Below, one piece after another: positions 16,932-26,410 of a stretch of 64,000 nucleotides of DNA. Origin of the DNA: CAYOEV01 sp964403075. Its GTDB lineage: Bacteria; Bacteroidota; Bacteroidia; Cytophagales; Cyclobacteriaceae. Position 1 is the first letter of the stretch; each line of letters opens with the position of its first letter. Both the position numbers and the translations under genes were made by a program. The notes below the pieces were generated by a model that saw only the letters and a program-made list of their open reading frames with translations, was not told where the DNA came from and searched no databases. The stretch is taken from NCBI GenBank assembly GCA_964403075.1, contig CAYOEV010000001.1, forward strand, positions 62,001 to 126,000, read 5' to 3'.

Positions 16932-17419
16932 TGATCTTCGGTCATTCCAAGGGCGTCACGAAGTACCTTGTCTTTTAACTCATCCTTGTAGGCTTGCAAA
17001 CGACGCGACACTACATCGTCATGACTACCGATAATTTGTGCGGCCAGGATGCCAGCATTTTTTGCGCCATTTAAAGCCACCGTGGCTACAGGAACACCCC
17101 CAGGCATTTGTAGAATAGACAATACAGAATCCCAGCCATCGATAGAATTACTCGATTTCACAGGCACGCCAATGACTGGTAAGGTGGTCACCGCTGCTAC
17201 CATGCCCGGAAGATGTGCGGCCCCACCGGCCCCGGCAATGATGACAGCCAGACCATTCGACCGTGCCTCTGAGGCATATGACATCATCCGCTCGGGGGTG
17301 CGATGCGCGGATACTATCGTCATCTCGTAAGGGATTTCCAGTGTTTTGAGGATATCAGCTGCTCCCTGCATGACAGGTAGGTCTGACTGACTGCCCATTA
17401 TGATTCCAATTTTATTCAT
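16928..17419 (-). CDS. purE: N5-carboxyaminoimidazole ribonucleotide mutase
   Basis: 163-residue class I PurE that moves the carboxyl group from N5-CAIR to CAIR in purine synthesis. The motifs GSQSDLPVM (phosphate loop), SAHRTPERM (catalytic His) and GAGGAAHLPGMVAA are present. It overlaps purK by four bases and follows it in the transcript, as usual. It is convergent with terC, sharing CTAA. Confidence 0.96.
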   Translation of the reverse strand: MNKIGIIMGSQSDLPVMQGAADILKTLEIPYEMTIVSAHRTPERMMSYASEARSNGLAVIIAGAGGAAHLPGMVAAVTTLPVIGVPVKSSNSIDGWDSVLSILQMPGGVPVATVALNGAKNAGILAAQIIGSHDDVVSRRLQAYKDELKDKVLRDALGMTEDH

Positions 17420-18558
17420 GCCTGCACGGTTAAGGTATTTTTGAATTGTTCCACTTTTTGCTTCACACCAGCCAAGCTGTCATCTACAAGTGTTACATGC
17501 CCCATCTTACGGAATGGCTTGGTTAGCTTTTTACCATACAAATGCACATGCACACCAGGTGCTGACAATAATTTCCGTAACCCCTGGTATTTGGCTTGCC
17601 CCTGATGACCCTCAGCTCCGAGAATATTGATCATTGCCGCAGGCGACTTCAAATCTGTTGCTCCTAACGGTAAATTCAAAATGGCTCGCAGATGCTGCTC
17701 AAACTGTGAAGTTACGTTGGCCTCGATGGTGTGATGTCCAGAATTATGCACACGTGGTGCCACTTCGTTTACAAGTAACTCACCGTCCCGAGTCAAAAAC
17801 ATTTCCACTGCCAGCAAGCCCACCATGCCCAATGATCGAATGACCTGCTCTGCCAATACGTAAGCTTTGGATTGAATATGCAGATCTACTTCCGCTGGAG
17901 CAAAGAGAAATTCTACCAGATTTTGAGTCGGATGATACGCCAACTCAACCAATGGAAAACAATTCACCTCATCCGATGGACTACGAGCGACAATTACGCT
18001 CAATTCCTTTTCAAAGTCTACAAATTTTTCCAGAAGACTTGGTGCCTCAAATGCCTGGCCTAAATCGCTGGCGTCTTTGATCACCTGCACACCTCGACCA
18101 TCATAACCGCCTCTTCCCAATTTATTCACGGCAGGCAGGAAGTCAGCCTGGGCCATCACGGCCTCCCTGGAATCAGTCAAAACGAATGGAGCGGTCGGCA
18201 GGTCTTGGGCGGCATAGAATTGTTTTTGCGCCCTTTTATCCTGTATAAGGCCGATCACGTCCGGTTGCGGAAATACCGACACACCCTCCCGTTCCAACTG
18301 CCTAAGTGCGTCTACATTCACATGTTCGATTTCAATGGTCACCAAATCCTTGTCCCGCCCCCATTTCAACACCTGATCGTAGTCCTGCAAATTTCCAATC
18401 GTGAACTCAGCAGTCAATCTACTACAGGGCGCTTCAGGGTCCGGGTCCATGATGGCCAGTTCCAGATTCAGGTCAATGGCTGCTTGAATAAGCATTCTTC
18501 CCAACTGTCCACCCCCCAACACACCTATCTTTGTAGCCGTAATATCTTTTGTCGACAT
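17416..18558 (-). CDS. purK: N5-carboxyaminoimidazole ribonucleotide synthase
   Basis: ATP-grasp enzyme that carboxylates AIR with bicarbonate to N5-CAIR. About 380 residues from the ATG at 18558; an upstream TTG extends the frame by six codons. Features are the N-terminal GVLGGGQLGRML, the ATP-grasp lysine region VNKLGRGGYDGRGVQ and the metal-site segment EVAPRVHNSGHHTIEA. It is coupled to purE by a four-base overlap and divergent from rdgB with 44 bases between the start codons. Confidence 0.96.
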   Translation of the reverse strand: MSTKDITATKIGVLGGGQLGRMLIQAAIDLNLELAIMDPDPEAPCSRLTAEFTIGNLQDYDQVLKWGRDKDLVTIEIEHVNVDALRQLEREGVSVFPQPDVIGLIQDKRAQKQFYAAQDLPTAPFVLTDSREAVMAQADFLPAVNKLGRGGYDGRGVQVIKDASDLGQAFEAPSLLEKFVDFEKELSVIVARSPSDEVNCFPLVELAYHPTQNLVEFLFAPAEVDLHIQSKAYVLAEQVIRSLGMVGLLAVEMFLTRDGELLVNEVAPRVHNSGHHTIEANVTSQFEQHLRAILNLPLGATDLKSPAAMINILGAEGHQGQAKYQGLRKLLSAPGVHVHLYGKKLTKPFRKMGHVTLVDDSLAGVKQKVEQFKNTLTVQA

Positions 18559-18602
18559 AGGGCAAATATCCGCCAATCTGATTGAATAGGTATTTTCGTG
18601 TG

Positions 18603-19187
18603 ATGAAAATATGCTTTGCTACACATAACCTTCACAAACTGCGTGAAATACGGCAAATGGTACCCCCAGCGCTTCACGTAGTGGGTCTCGAAGATTTAGG
18701 TATCATCGAGGAGATTTTAGAAGATGGCGCTACGTTAAAAGAAAATTCCAGAATAAAAGCCGACTATGTTTTCAACCGGACAGGAATGGCCGTATTTGCG
18801 GATGATTCTGGCCTAATTGTCGATGCGCTCGGTGGAGCCCCAGGCATTCATTCTGCCAGATATGCCGGACCAGATAAAAACAACCAGGCCAATGTCGAAC
18901 TGCTGTTGCAAAGGTTAGAAGAAAAAAATAACCGCCAGGCACATTTTCTAACCGTTATCACATTCATCGATGCACAAGGCAGAGCAAATACTTTCGAAGG
19001 AAGAGTGGACGGCCACATCCTCACCTTGCAACGGGGCTCGGGAGGATTTGGCTACGATCCAGTTTTTGTTCCTGTTGGATTTGAAAACACTTTCGCAGAA
19101 ATGAACCCGGCAGCAAAAAATTCAATTTCCCATCGCGGAAGGGCCTTTAAAAAACTCGTTTCATTTCTTCTTAAAAACTATGGCTAA
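18603..19187 (+). CDS. rdgB: Non-canonical purine NTP pyrophosphatase (RdgB/HAM1)
   Basis: 194-residue house-cleaning enzyme that hydrolyses dITP/XTP. Family motifs are FATHNLHKLREI at the N-terminus, FADDSGLIVDALGGAPGIHSARYAG in the middle, and GGFGYDPVF and SHRGRA near the end. The ATG at 18603 is preferred to a TTG seven codons upstream. TATTTTCG (18591-18598), one mismatch from TAnnTTTG, ends four bases before this ATG, which would rule out the earlier start and hints at a leaderless message. Overlaps udk by eight bases. Confidence 0.95.
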   Translation: MKICFATHNLHKLREIRQMVPPALHVVGLEDLGIIEEILEDGATLKENSRIKADYVFNRTGMAVFADDSGLIVDALGGAPGIHSARYAGPDKNNQANVELLLQRLEEKNNRQAHFLTVITFIDAQGRANTFEGRVDGHILTLQRGSGGFGYDPVFVPVGFENTFAEMNPAAKNSISHRGRAFKKLVSFLLKNYG

Positions 19188-19806
19188 TCCATTTATCGTA
19201 GGTGTTGCAGGTGGCAGCGGTTCTGGTAAAACACTTTTCATCCAGACACTATTGGGCCGCTTCAAAAGTGAAGAAGTGGTGCGCTTGGCTCAAGACAACT
19301 ATTACAAACCTTTTGCGCAACAGCCTTTGGATGAGAAGGGGGTTGAGAATTTTGACTTACCCCATTCCATTGATAGAGATGCCTTTATTCGTGACCTGAA
19401 TAAGCTGATCGCTGGGGAAGCGGTACAGCTCCAAGAGTACAATTACAACAACGAGGGTGCCAGTTCAAAGCTCATAACGTTGCAGCCAGCTCCTATCATT
19501 CTGGTCGAAGGTATATTCACCTTTTATTTTAAAGAATTGTACGATCTGCTCAACCTGAAAATTTTTGTCGATGCACCGGAATTCCTGATGCTTAAGCGTA
19601 GACTCATGCGCGACCAGAATGAAAGGGGCTACGACACGGAAGACGTGCTGTATAGGTACGAACATCACGTGATGCCGGCATTTGAATCATACATTCTTCC
19701 CGCCAAGAAAAATGCAGATGTGATTATTCCCAATAATGTACATTTTCATCGCGCGGTGGACATGACAGCCGCCTATCTAAAAAGTATTCTTGCTCTTGGT
19801 AAATAA
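19180..19806 (+). CDS. udk: Uridine kinase
   Basis: 208-residue P-loop kinase that phosphorylates uridine/cytidine in pyrimidine salvage. Features are Walker A GVAGGSGSGKT at residues 8-18, the substrate segment AQDNYYKP, FDLPHSIDRD, and VEGIFTFYF followed by KIFVDAP. Overlaps the end of rdgB by eight bases, so both nucleotide genes are one unit. Confidence 0.94.
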   Translation: MANPFIVGVAGGSGSGKTLFIQTLLGRFKSEEVVRLAQDNYYKPFAQQPLDEKGVENFDLPHSIDRDAFIRDLNKLIAGEAVQLQEYNYNNEGASSKLITLQPAPIILVEGIFTFYFKELYDLLNLKIFVDAPEFLMLKRRLMRDQNERGYDTEDVLYRYEHHVMPAFESYILPAKKNADVIIPNNVHFHRAVDMTAAYLKSILALGK

Positions 19807-19809
19807 TCT

Positions 19810-19817
19810 TATATTTG
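19810..19817 (+). promoter_or_regulatory. -7 promoter element downstream of udk
   Basis: TATATTTG, a perfect TAnnTTTG, three bases after the udk stop. A TTG at 19790-19792 gives 17-base spacing. It overlaps the first possible start (TTG, 19815) of the following small gene, so that start is probably not used. Confidence 0.5.
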
Positions 19818-19823
19818 CGCACT

Positions 19824-20171
19824 TTGGAAAATGTACGCAACATATCATCAAATAAAAGCTGGTTACTCATTCTGCTGGGGTTGCTCATTGGCGCCTTTGT
19901 TCTTTTTAACGCATCCAAAATTGGGAGTTTTAAAGAAGTAAAGACAGAACAAGAGCCCCAACCATCCAAAGATGCAGCCATCGGTGAAAAAGTGGAAGCA
20001 GTACCCGCTCAAGTCCAAACTCCTCCAGAAAAGCAATCCTATCTGATTCAAATATTACCAAACCCGAAGCCAGAATCTGGTGATGAGGTGGGTATTGACA
20101 AATTTTTCCCCGCCCCGTACAAAATATTCGAGGTGCTTTTCAAGCTCATCATTTCCCCAAATGCCCCCTGA
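19824..20171 (+). CDS. Small single-pass membrane protein, unknown
   Basis: About 115 residues; no family recognised. One strong transmembrane helix (SWLLILLGLLIGAFVLF) follows a short basic N-terminus; then comes a Glu/Pro/Gln-rich linker and a C-terminal segment DKFFPAPYKIFEVLFKLII that may be amphipathic. The frame has no ATG: candidate starts are TTG at 19815 (inside a promoter-like box) or TTG at 19824, which I prefer. Weak start evidence lowers confidence, but the membrane segment and the fit between udk and secDF favour a real gene. Confidence 0.55.
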   Translation: MENVRNISSNKSWLLILLGLLIGAFVLFNASKIGSFKEVKTEQEPQPSKDAAIGEKVEAVPAQVQTPPEKQSYLIQILPNPKPESGDEVGIDKFFPAPYKIFEVLFKLIISPNAP

Positions 20172-20264
20172 TTGTCAGGTGATTCATTACCCCCGATATT
20201 AAATTTCTCATTTTATTATAATTCTCTTATTATCGGCCCCTTGGCTGATTAATCCACCCTAATC

Positions 20265-23200
20265 ATGAAAAATAAAGGTTTCATCATCTTCATCACATTG
20301 CTCATTTCAGTGCTATGCATTTACTATCTATCCTTTACATTCATCGCTCAGGGCATCCAAAAAGATGCAACCGAGGCCACCCGAGATGAAAACGGCAACA
20401 CCGACCTTATAGAAAAACAGCGCTACCTGGATTCTGTATGGACAGAACCTGTTTATAACTTCCTCGGCATGGACTATACCTACAAAGAAGTGAAAGAAAC
20501 AGAGCTAAATCTGGGACTGGACCTTCAGGGTGGTATGCACGTAGTTTTAGAAGTATCCCCCGTAGATATTCTGATAGGCCTTGCGGGCAATAACAGCAAT
20601 GACCCCCATTTCCAGGAAGCCCTTGCATCCGCCCGAGAAAACATCCGAGGCACTCAGCTGAACTTTGTGGATGAATTTTACAAAGAATTTCGACGGATAG
20701 CCCCTGAAAATAAACCTCTCTCGGTCGTTTTTGCCACTTCTGCCAATCGCGACAGGTTTGATCTCTCTTCTACAGACGATGAAGTATTGGTGGTAATTAA
20801 TGAGGAAGTAGAAAGTGCCATTGAACGTTCGTTTGAAATTCTTCGCACCCGCATTGACCGCTTCGGTACCTCTCAGCCCAACATACAACGTTTGAGTGGT
20901 ACGCGACGCATACAAATTGAATTACCGGGAGTGGAAAACCCCAGCAGGGTACGAAAATTATTACAAGGTGTTGCCAAGCTGGAGTTCTGGGAAGTACACC
21001 AACCCAATGATTACCAACCCGTTTTGGTGGAAGTTGACCAGTATTTGGCCAGGCAACAAAAAGCCCAAAAAGACTCAGACTCCACAAGCACAACAACAGA
21101 ACGGAGGAAGACACCTGAAGACGATTTATCCGCTCTGCTCGAAGATGAAGGGTTATCGGTAGATGTTACGGAAAACGACTCGATCGTCACCGCTGATGAC
21201 ACTACTAACGTAAATCTGGACTCGCTTAATCAGTCCCAGCAAACCTCACCAATTTTAGGCTTATTGAAATCTCCCAATACAGGACTGCTGCTTTATGACC
21301 TAAAGGATACTGCCCAGATCAATCGATTACTCTCCAGAGAGGATGTGCAAACGCTCATCCCATCCAACATGACATTTGCATGGGCAGTCAAAACTTTCGC
21401 AGTAGATGAGTTACAAGAGGGCCAGTTCAAAGCCAGTCTTGCAGGCCAGGATATCATCGAGCTTTACGTCATAAAAGTAAGGGGCAATCGCAAGCCCCCG
21501 CTGACTGGCGAAGTAGTAACCGACGCTTACTTCCAATTAGACGAATTTGCTCAGCCCGGGGTCTCTATGCAAATGAACCCGGCAGGTGCCAAGCAATGGC
21601 GTAAGATAACGCGAGAAAATGTGGACCGTCAAATTGCCATCTTATTGGATGGGTTTGTCTACTCTGCGCCAAACGTAAAGGGTGAAATTCCGAATGGAAG
21701 CTCCTCTATCACCGGTAATTTTACCCGTGAGGAAGCACTTGATTTGGCCAATGTACTAAAGGCAGGCGCTTTACCAGCACCTACGACCATTGTCGAGGAT
21801 GTGGTCATCGGACCCACTTTAGGTGAAACAGCGCAGAATCAGGGGATCAACTCTATTGTAGCCGGTTTGATGGCCGTGATACTTTTCATGGTGATCTATT
21901 ACGCGAGAGGAGGTCTTGTGGCCAACATCGCGCTATTCTTCAACATTTTCTTCATTCTGGGCATACTGGCACCTTTAAGTGCGGCACTCACATTACCAGG
22001 TATTGCCGGTATCGTACTAACCATTGGTATGTCCATCGATGCCAACGTACTGATTTTTGAGAGAATCAAAGAAGAACTACGTAACGGTGCAGCATTGAAA
22101 GCGGCCATCTCTTCTGGCTACAAAAAAGCTTATACCTCTATTATTGATGCAAACGTGACTACTTTCATCACCGGGGTGCTATTGTACGTATTGGGCCAAG
22201 GACCTGTTAAAGGATTTGCCATAACCCTAATGATAGGTATTGCATGTTCTTTCTTCAGTGCCGTGTTCATTACGCGAGTGATTGTGGAAAGATTCTCTCG
22301 AAGAGGTGAGCAATCCCGAATGAACTTTTCAACTGCCTTCTCACGCAATGCGCTGGCTAATTTAAATGTCGATTTTTTGGGGAAACGTAAAATCGCCTAT
22401 TTGATCAGTGGATTATTCATCACTTTAGGCATTGTGGCCATGTTGACCAAAGGCATCGTTTTAGGGGTAGACTTCAAAGGCGGTCGCTCGTATGTAGTGA
22501 GCTTCACGGATTCCCAAATACCAACACAGATCAAAGAGGACATAGAGCCTTTCTTTAACAATCAGGGCACCGAAGTCAAAACATACGGCGCCGACAACAT
22601 ACTTAAAATCACCACCAGTTACCTAATAGACGACGACAGAGATGAGGCAGATGCCAAAGTACTGGAAGCTTTGGTCAAAGGTCTGCAGGCGGCCACGGGA
22701 AAAACATTAACGAAAGATGAAACCCGACTCTCAAATGAAGAATACGCCATTTCTAGTTCGTCGAAGGTAGGGGCGACCATTGCAGACGACATAAAAAATA
22801 GCTCCTACCGAACAGCAGCCTTTGCACTCATCGCCATCTTCCTGTACATACTGATTCGATTTCGTAAGTGGCAATTCGGATTGGGAGCAATTACCGCACT
22901 ATTTCACGATACGTTAGTCGTTCTTTCCGCCTTTGCGATAGCCAATTGGTTTGGAATTGCCTTTGAGGCAGATCAGGTATTTGTAGCGGCTATTCTGATG
23001 ATTATTGGTTACTCTATCAACGATACCGTGGTGGTATTTGATCGTATACGTGAAAACTTAGGTGTCAAAGCTGGTTCTGAAGTGAAACGTATATTCAACG
23101 AATCTTTGAATAGTACCATTAGCCGTACAATGATTACCTCCATCACCACCTTGTTTGTGGTGATTGTTCTTTTCTTTTTTGGAGGGGCAGCATTGAAAGG

Positions 23201-23306
23201 ATTCTCTTTTGCCCTGCTTGTTGGTATCCTGGTAGGAACCTACTCATCTATTTTTATCGCTACGCCCATTGTGATAGACATGAATCGTTCGAAGGGTCAG
23301 TCTTGA
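20265..23306 (+). CDS. secDF: SecDF fusion, protein translocase subunit
   Basis: 1013-residue fusion of SecD and SecF, which use the proton gradient to pull proteins out of the SecYEG channel. The SecD half has the N-terminal helix, GLDLQGGMHVVLEV (residues about 86-99), a large periplasmic region with an extra Ser/Thr/Glu-rich insert at about 265-340, and five C-terminal helices with TIGMSIDANVLIFERIKEEL. The SecF half starts near residue 690 with LGVDFKGGRSYVVSF and has MIIGYSINDTVVVFDRIREN. Fusion is normal in Bacteroidota. A strong hairpin terminator follows. Confidence 0.96.
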   Translation: MKNKGFIIFITLLISVLCIYYLSFTFIAQGIQKDATEATRDENGNTDLIEKQRYLDSVWTEPVYNFLGMDYTYKEVKETELNLGLDLQGGMHVVLEVSPVDILIGLAGNNSNDPHFQEALASARENIRGTQLNFVDEFYKEFRRIAPENKPLSVVFATSANRDRFDLSSTDDEVLVVINEEVESAIERSFEILRTRIDRFGTSQPNIQRLSGTRRIQIELPGVENPSRVRKLLQGVAKLEFWEVHQPNDYQPVLVEVDQYLARQQKAQKDSDSTSTTTERRKTPEDDLSALLEDEGLSVDVTENDSIVTADDTTNVNLDSLNQSQQTSPILGLLKSPNTGLLLYDLKDTAQINRLLSREDVQTLIPSNMTFAWAVKTFAVDELQEGQFKASLAGQDIIELYVIKVRGNRKPPLTGEVVTDAYFQLDEFAQPGVSMQMNPAGAKQWRKITRENVDRQIAILLDGFVYSAPNVKGEIPNGSSSITGNFTREEALDLANVLKAGALPAPTTIVEDVVIGPTLGETAQNQGINSIVAGLMAVILFMVIYYARGGLVANIALFFNIFFILGILAPLSAALTLPGIAGIVLTIGMSIDANVLIFERIKEELRNGAALKAAISSGYKKAYTSIIDANVTTFITGVLLYVLGQGPVKGFAITLMIGIACSFFSAVFITRVIVERFSRRGEQSRMNFSTAFSRNALANLNVDFLGKRKIAYLISGLFITLGIVAMLTKGIVLGVDFKGGRSYVVSFTDSQIPTQIKEDIEPFFNNQGTEVKTYGADNILKITTSYLIDDDRDEADAKVLEALVKGLQAATGKTLTKDETRLSNEEYAISSSSKVGATIADDIKNSSYRTAAFALIAIFLYILIRFRKWQFGLGAITALFHDTLVVLSAFAIANWFGIAFEADQVFVAAILMIIGYSINDTVVVFDRIRENLGVKAGSEVKRIFNESLNSTISRTMITSITTLFVVIVLFFFGGAALKGFSFALLVGILVGTYSSIFIATPIVIDMNRSKGQS

Positions 23307-23321
23307 CCAGACAGATAGGTA

Positions 23322-23353
23322 AAAATCCCCGGAAAGCATTTTCCGGGGATTTT
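23322..23353 (+). terminator. Intrinsic terminator after secDF
   Basis: A 14-base-pair perfect stem (AAAATCCCCGGAAA and its complement) with a four-base GCAT loop, flanked by A and T runs, 16 bases after the secDF stop. It could act in both directions. Confidence 0.9.
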
Positions 23354-23356
23354 CAT

Positions 23357-23388
23357 TTTGGCCGTTGCTGGGAAAAAATCTAACTTTA
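23357..23388 (+). promoter_or_regulatory. Promoter of the gene at 23396
   Basis: TTTG (23357-23360), 20 bases, then TAACTTTA (23381-23388), one mismatch from TAnnTTTG. It directly follows the secDF terminator and ends seven bases before the ATG, implying a very short or absent leader. Confidence 0.6.
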
Positions 23389-23395
23389 TTTAATC

Positions 23396-24109
23396 ATGTC
23401 AGAGTTAAATAAGGTTGCGCTCTACAGTTTTATTATTGTTCTTCCTGTAGTTTGGGCTGTTTTTTTTGCCCCCATTGACGAGTTAGAAAAAAGGGAAACC
23501 AACGGACGCGAGCCAGTAAGCCAATCGGATATGCTGCTATTCAGTAAACTTTTCGTTGAACGTGATTTGGACAGCGTTGAAATCGTCATACGGCGCAGAA
23601 AATCTGCCCCTTTTAGGGAGGGTACAGAAAAGCAGCAGACACCTGAAGCTCGTATCACAACCTATAAACAATTAGAGGAGGTCAACAACGACTTGTCCGA
23701 CGATGAGGTCTTCTTTAAAGAAATGATACAGAACTACAAAGAAAACGTACTGCGTACAAGAAAATATCGCAACGACGTAGTCATCCGTTACTACAAACAC
23801 GATCAGGATCAGGAGAAGGCAAAAATTCTCAATGAATTTGGCTTTTACTTGCATGAACGGCCCGTTAGTAAATATCGAAAGAGCACCCTCCGCTCGAATA
23901 CCATTCATTATGGCGAAGATTTTCCACTCCGTGACATTCAATTGATTGCCTATTTACTTCTGGAGAACGGAGTGGAAATCAAGCGGATTGCTCCCTTCAA
24001 AAATTATGGTGGCTGGAAACACAAATCCATTGAGATAGGGGCAGACGCCAGTCTCAAGAAGGCAACCAGTCTCTCCCTTTCAGACATTCGTAACTATGCC
24101 AAAAGGTAA
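23396..24109 (+). CDS. Unknown membrane-anchored protein
   Basis: 237 residues, not recognised. A single N-terminal transmembrane helix (VALYSFIIVLPVVWAVFF) precedes a charged periplasmic region with likely helices up to residue about 110, followed by an alpha/beta domain: DVVIRYYKHDQDQEKA, then TIHYGEDFPLRDIQLIAYLLLENGVEI. The order of strand, helix and 'IQLIAYLLLENGVEIK' resembles small peptidoglycan- or receptor-type modules but I cannot assign one. It stands alone between a terminator and the convergent rnr; own promoter. Confidence 0.7.
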   Translation: MSELNKVALYSFIIVLPVVWAVFFAPIDELEKRETNGREPVSQSDMLLFSKLFVERDLDSVEIVIRRRKSAPFREGTEKQQTPEARITTYKQLEEVNNDLSDDEVFFKEMIQNYKENVLRTRKYRNDVVIRYYKHDQDQEKAKILNEFGFYLHERPVSKYRKSTLRSNTIHYGEDFPLRDIQLIAYLLLENGVEIKRIAPFKNYGGWKHKSIEIGADASLKKATSLSLSDIRNYAKR

Positions 24110-24229
24110 GATCTCGTCAACTTCTCTCTGGTTAAAGTCTGGTTTTTTTCCAAAAAAGGCCTAGCCATGAGATAAAAATTGCAATGAAGTAGATCTGTTG
24201 GCCAACGTCCATCTGTCTGGAACATATAT

Positions 24230-26410
24230 TTAATCTTCAACCAATAGCAGGTCTATCGTTCGCCGATCAATATCGGTTTTCACCACCTTCACCTGCAGCT
24301 TATCACCCAAGGTAATGATCCGACCGTTGTTCCTGCCCACGACCTTAAGGTTCTTCTCGTCGAAATCATAATAATCATCTCCCAAATCTGAGATTCTAAC
24401 CATTCCTTCACATTTGGTTTCTAATATTTCCACGAAAATTCCCCACTCTGTTACGCCGGATACCAGGCCCTCAAATTCCTGCCCCAGCATCCCCGACATA
24501 TACTCCACCTGCTTGAACTTAATGGATGCTCTTTCTGCATCAGCCGCCCGTTTTTCACGCGTTGAAGAATGCACACACAACTTTTCATATTCATCTTGCC
24601 CCGGAGATGGACGCTTGTCAAGGTAATTGGCCAGCAACCGGTGAACCATTACATCCGGATACCTTCGAATGGGTGAAGTAAAATGTGTGTAATGGTCAAA
24701 AGACAGTCCGAAGTGACCCCTGGCATCCGTGGTGTAGACGGCTTTTGACATAGATCGAATGGCCAGTTGTTCCAAAATATTTTGCTCCGGTTTCCCTTCT
24801 ATGCGCTTCATCAGATGGTTCAAACTATGCGAGATGCCTTTTTCAAGATTCACCTGATGTCCAAAGCGCCCGGCAAATGAAGAAAAGGTGCTCAATTTTT
24901 CCGGATCAGGATCATCATGCACACGGTATACAAATGTCGGATCCTCCACAGCCCCTTTGACACCCTTCAGTTTAAAGACATACGTAGCCACTGCGCGATT
25001 GGCCAATAGCATAAACTCTTCAATCATTTTGTGTGCCTCCTTGCGTTCCTTGGTATACACTTCTACCGGACGACCTTTTTCATCCAATTTGAATTTCACC
25101 TCCGTCGTTTCAAAATTGACAGCCCCTTGTTTGAACCGACGAGCCCTGATTTTCGAAGCCACCTCATTCAGTTGGTTAATTTCAAATTCAAATTCACCTG
25201 ACTTTCGCTCAATCCGTTCCTGTGCTTCCTCATAGGTAAATCGACGGTCTGAGTAAATGACCGTGCGCCCAAACCACTGATCGTGCACATGTCCTTCGAG
25301 GTCCAATTCAAAAATGGCCGAGAACGCCAACTTCTCCTCATTGGGCCGCAAGGAACACAAACCATTCGATAACACTTCCGGCAGCATGGGTATGGTCCGA
25401 TCCACCAGATATACCGATGTGGCCCTTTCAATCGCCTCCTTATCCAATGAACTGCCCTCCCTGACATAATGCGCCACATCTGCAATATGGATACCTACTT
25501 GCAAACGATCTTTTGATAGCTGCTGGACAGACAAGGCATCATCAAAATCCTTGGCATCATGCGGGTCGATGGTAAAGGTGACCACATCTCTGAGGTCTCT
25601 TCTTTCTCGGTAATCTGCTTCGGTAATATCCTGAGGAATCTTTTTGGCCTCCTTTTCTATGTGCTCAGGAAATTGAAATGGCAGGCCAAACTCCGCCATA
25701 ATGGAGTGGATTTCAGCTTCATTTTCACCAGCAGGACCAAGCACCATCACCACCTCGCCCATAGGACTTTTGTTTTTTTCATTGTGCCACTGCAGGATCT
25801 TAACCAGCACCTTATCATTGTGCCCGGCATTCATGATTTTTTCGGGATATACGAAAATGTCAAAGTGAATATTCCGATTGTCAGGAACGACAAATGAAAA
25901 ATTGGGAGACACTTCAATCCGCCCGACAAACTCCGTTCGGTCTCTTTTTAAAATTTTTGTCACCTTCCCTTCAGCCCGATGTTTTCCTGAGGCCTGACGG
26001 GTGATCATTAACGCTACCTGGTCTCCATGGATGGCCCCTGCCAGATCGTCCGTTTTTACCCAGATGTCTTCATCCATGTCCTCCACGATGACATAAGCGA
26101 ATCGGGCATTGACGTGATCCACACGGCCAGACAGACCTTCACCGTGATCTACAAGCTCGGAGAGGTAATATTTATTCGTGCTAGTCTTGCCCAGATAACC
26201 TTCTTTCTCCAATGAAAATATGGCCTGCTTGGCCATCAATTTGGCTTTTTTATCTTTGATTTTCAGCCTGCGTACCATGGCCATGTAACCAATCGGCTCC
26301 TGATTCTCCCTGAAAAAATCTCTAATATTAGCAAGGATATCGGATGAGCGCTTTCGCCCTTTATTTCCTGATCCTAAAGATTCATTGTTTGTTTTCTTAT
26401 TCTTACTCAT
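24230..26410 (-). CDS. rnr: Ribonuclease R
   Basis: 3'-5' processive exoribonuclease, 726 residues. In order: helix-turn-helix-like N-terminus, cold-shock domains (LSGRVDHVNARFAYVIV near residue 70), the RNB catalytic domain with TIDPHDAKDFDDALSV holding the metal-binding Asps, and a C-terminal S1 domain (GLVSGVTEWGIFVEI). The frame has two ATGs; I prefer 26410, which overlaps the upstream exonuclease by eight bases, over 26431. Last gene of the manA-lipB-unknown-exonuclease-rnr string. Confidence 0.95.
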   Translation of the reverse strand: MSKNKKTNNESLGSGNKGRKRSSDILANIRDFFRENQEPIGYMAMVRRLKIKDKKAKLMAKQAIFSLEKEGYLGKTSTNKYYLSELVDHGEGLSGRVDHVNARFAYVIVEDMDEDIWVKTDDLAGAIHGDQVALMITRQASGKHRAEGKVTKILKRDRTEFVGRIEVSPNFSFVVPDNRNIHFDIFVYPEKIMNAGHNDKVLVKILQWHNEKNKSPMGEVVMVLGPAGENEAEIHSIMAEFGLPFQFPEHIEKEAKKIPQDITEADYRERRDLRDVVTFTIDPHDAKDFDDALSVQQLSKDRLQVGIHIADVAHYVREGSSLDKEAIERATSVYLVDRTIPMLPEVLSNGLCSLRPNEEKLAFSAIFELDLEGHVHDQWFGRTVIYSDRRFTYEEAQERIERKSGEFEFEINQLNEVASKIRARRFKQGAVNFETTEVKFKLDEKGRPVEVYTKERKEAHKMIEEFMLLANRAVATYVFKLKGVKGAVEDPTFVYRVHDDPDPEKLSTFSSFAGRFGHQVNLEKGISHSLNHLMKRIEGKPEQNILEQLAIRSMSKAVYTTDARGHFGLSFDHYTHFTSPIRRYPDVMVHRLLANYLDKRPSPGQDEYEKLCVHSSTREKRAADAERASIKFKQVEYMSGMLGQEFEGLVSGVTEWGIFVEILETKCEGMVRISDLGDDYYDFDEKNLKVVGRNNGRIITLGDKLQVKVVKTDIDRRTIDLLLVED

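Noticed and set aside
24110..24229. Terminator between the 23396 gene and rnr
   Set aside because: There is a T run and an A run, but no stem of more than three or four pairs; nothing firm in this gap.
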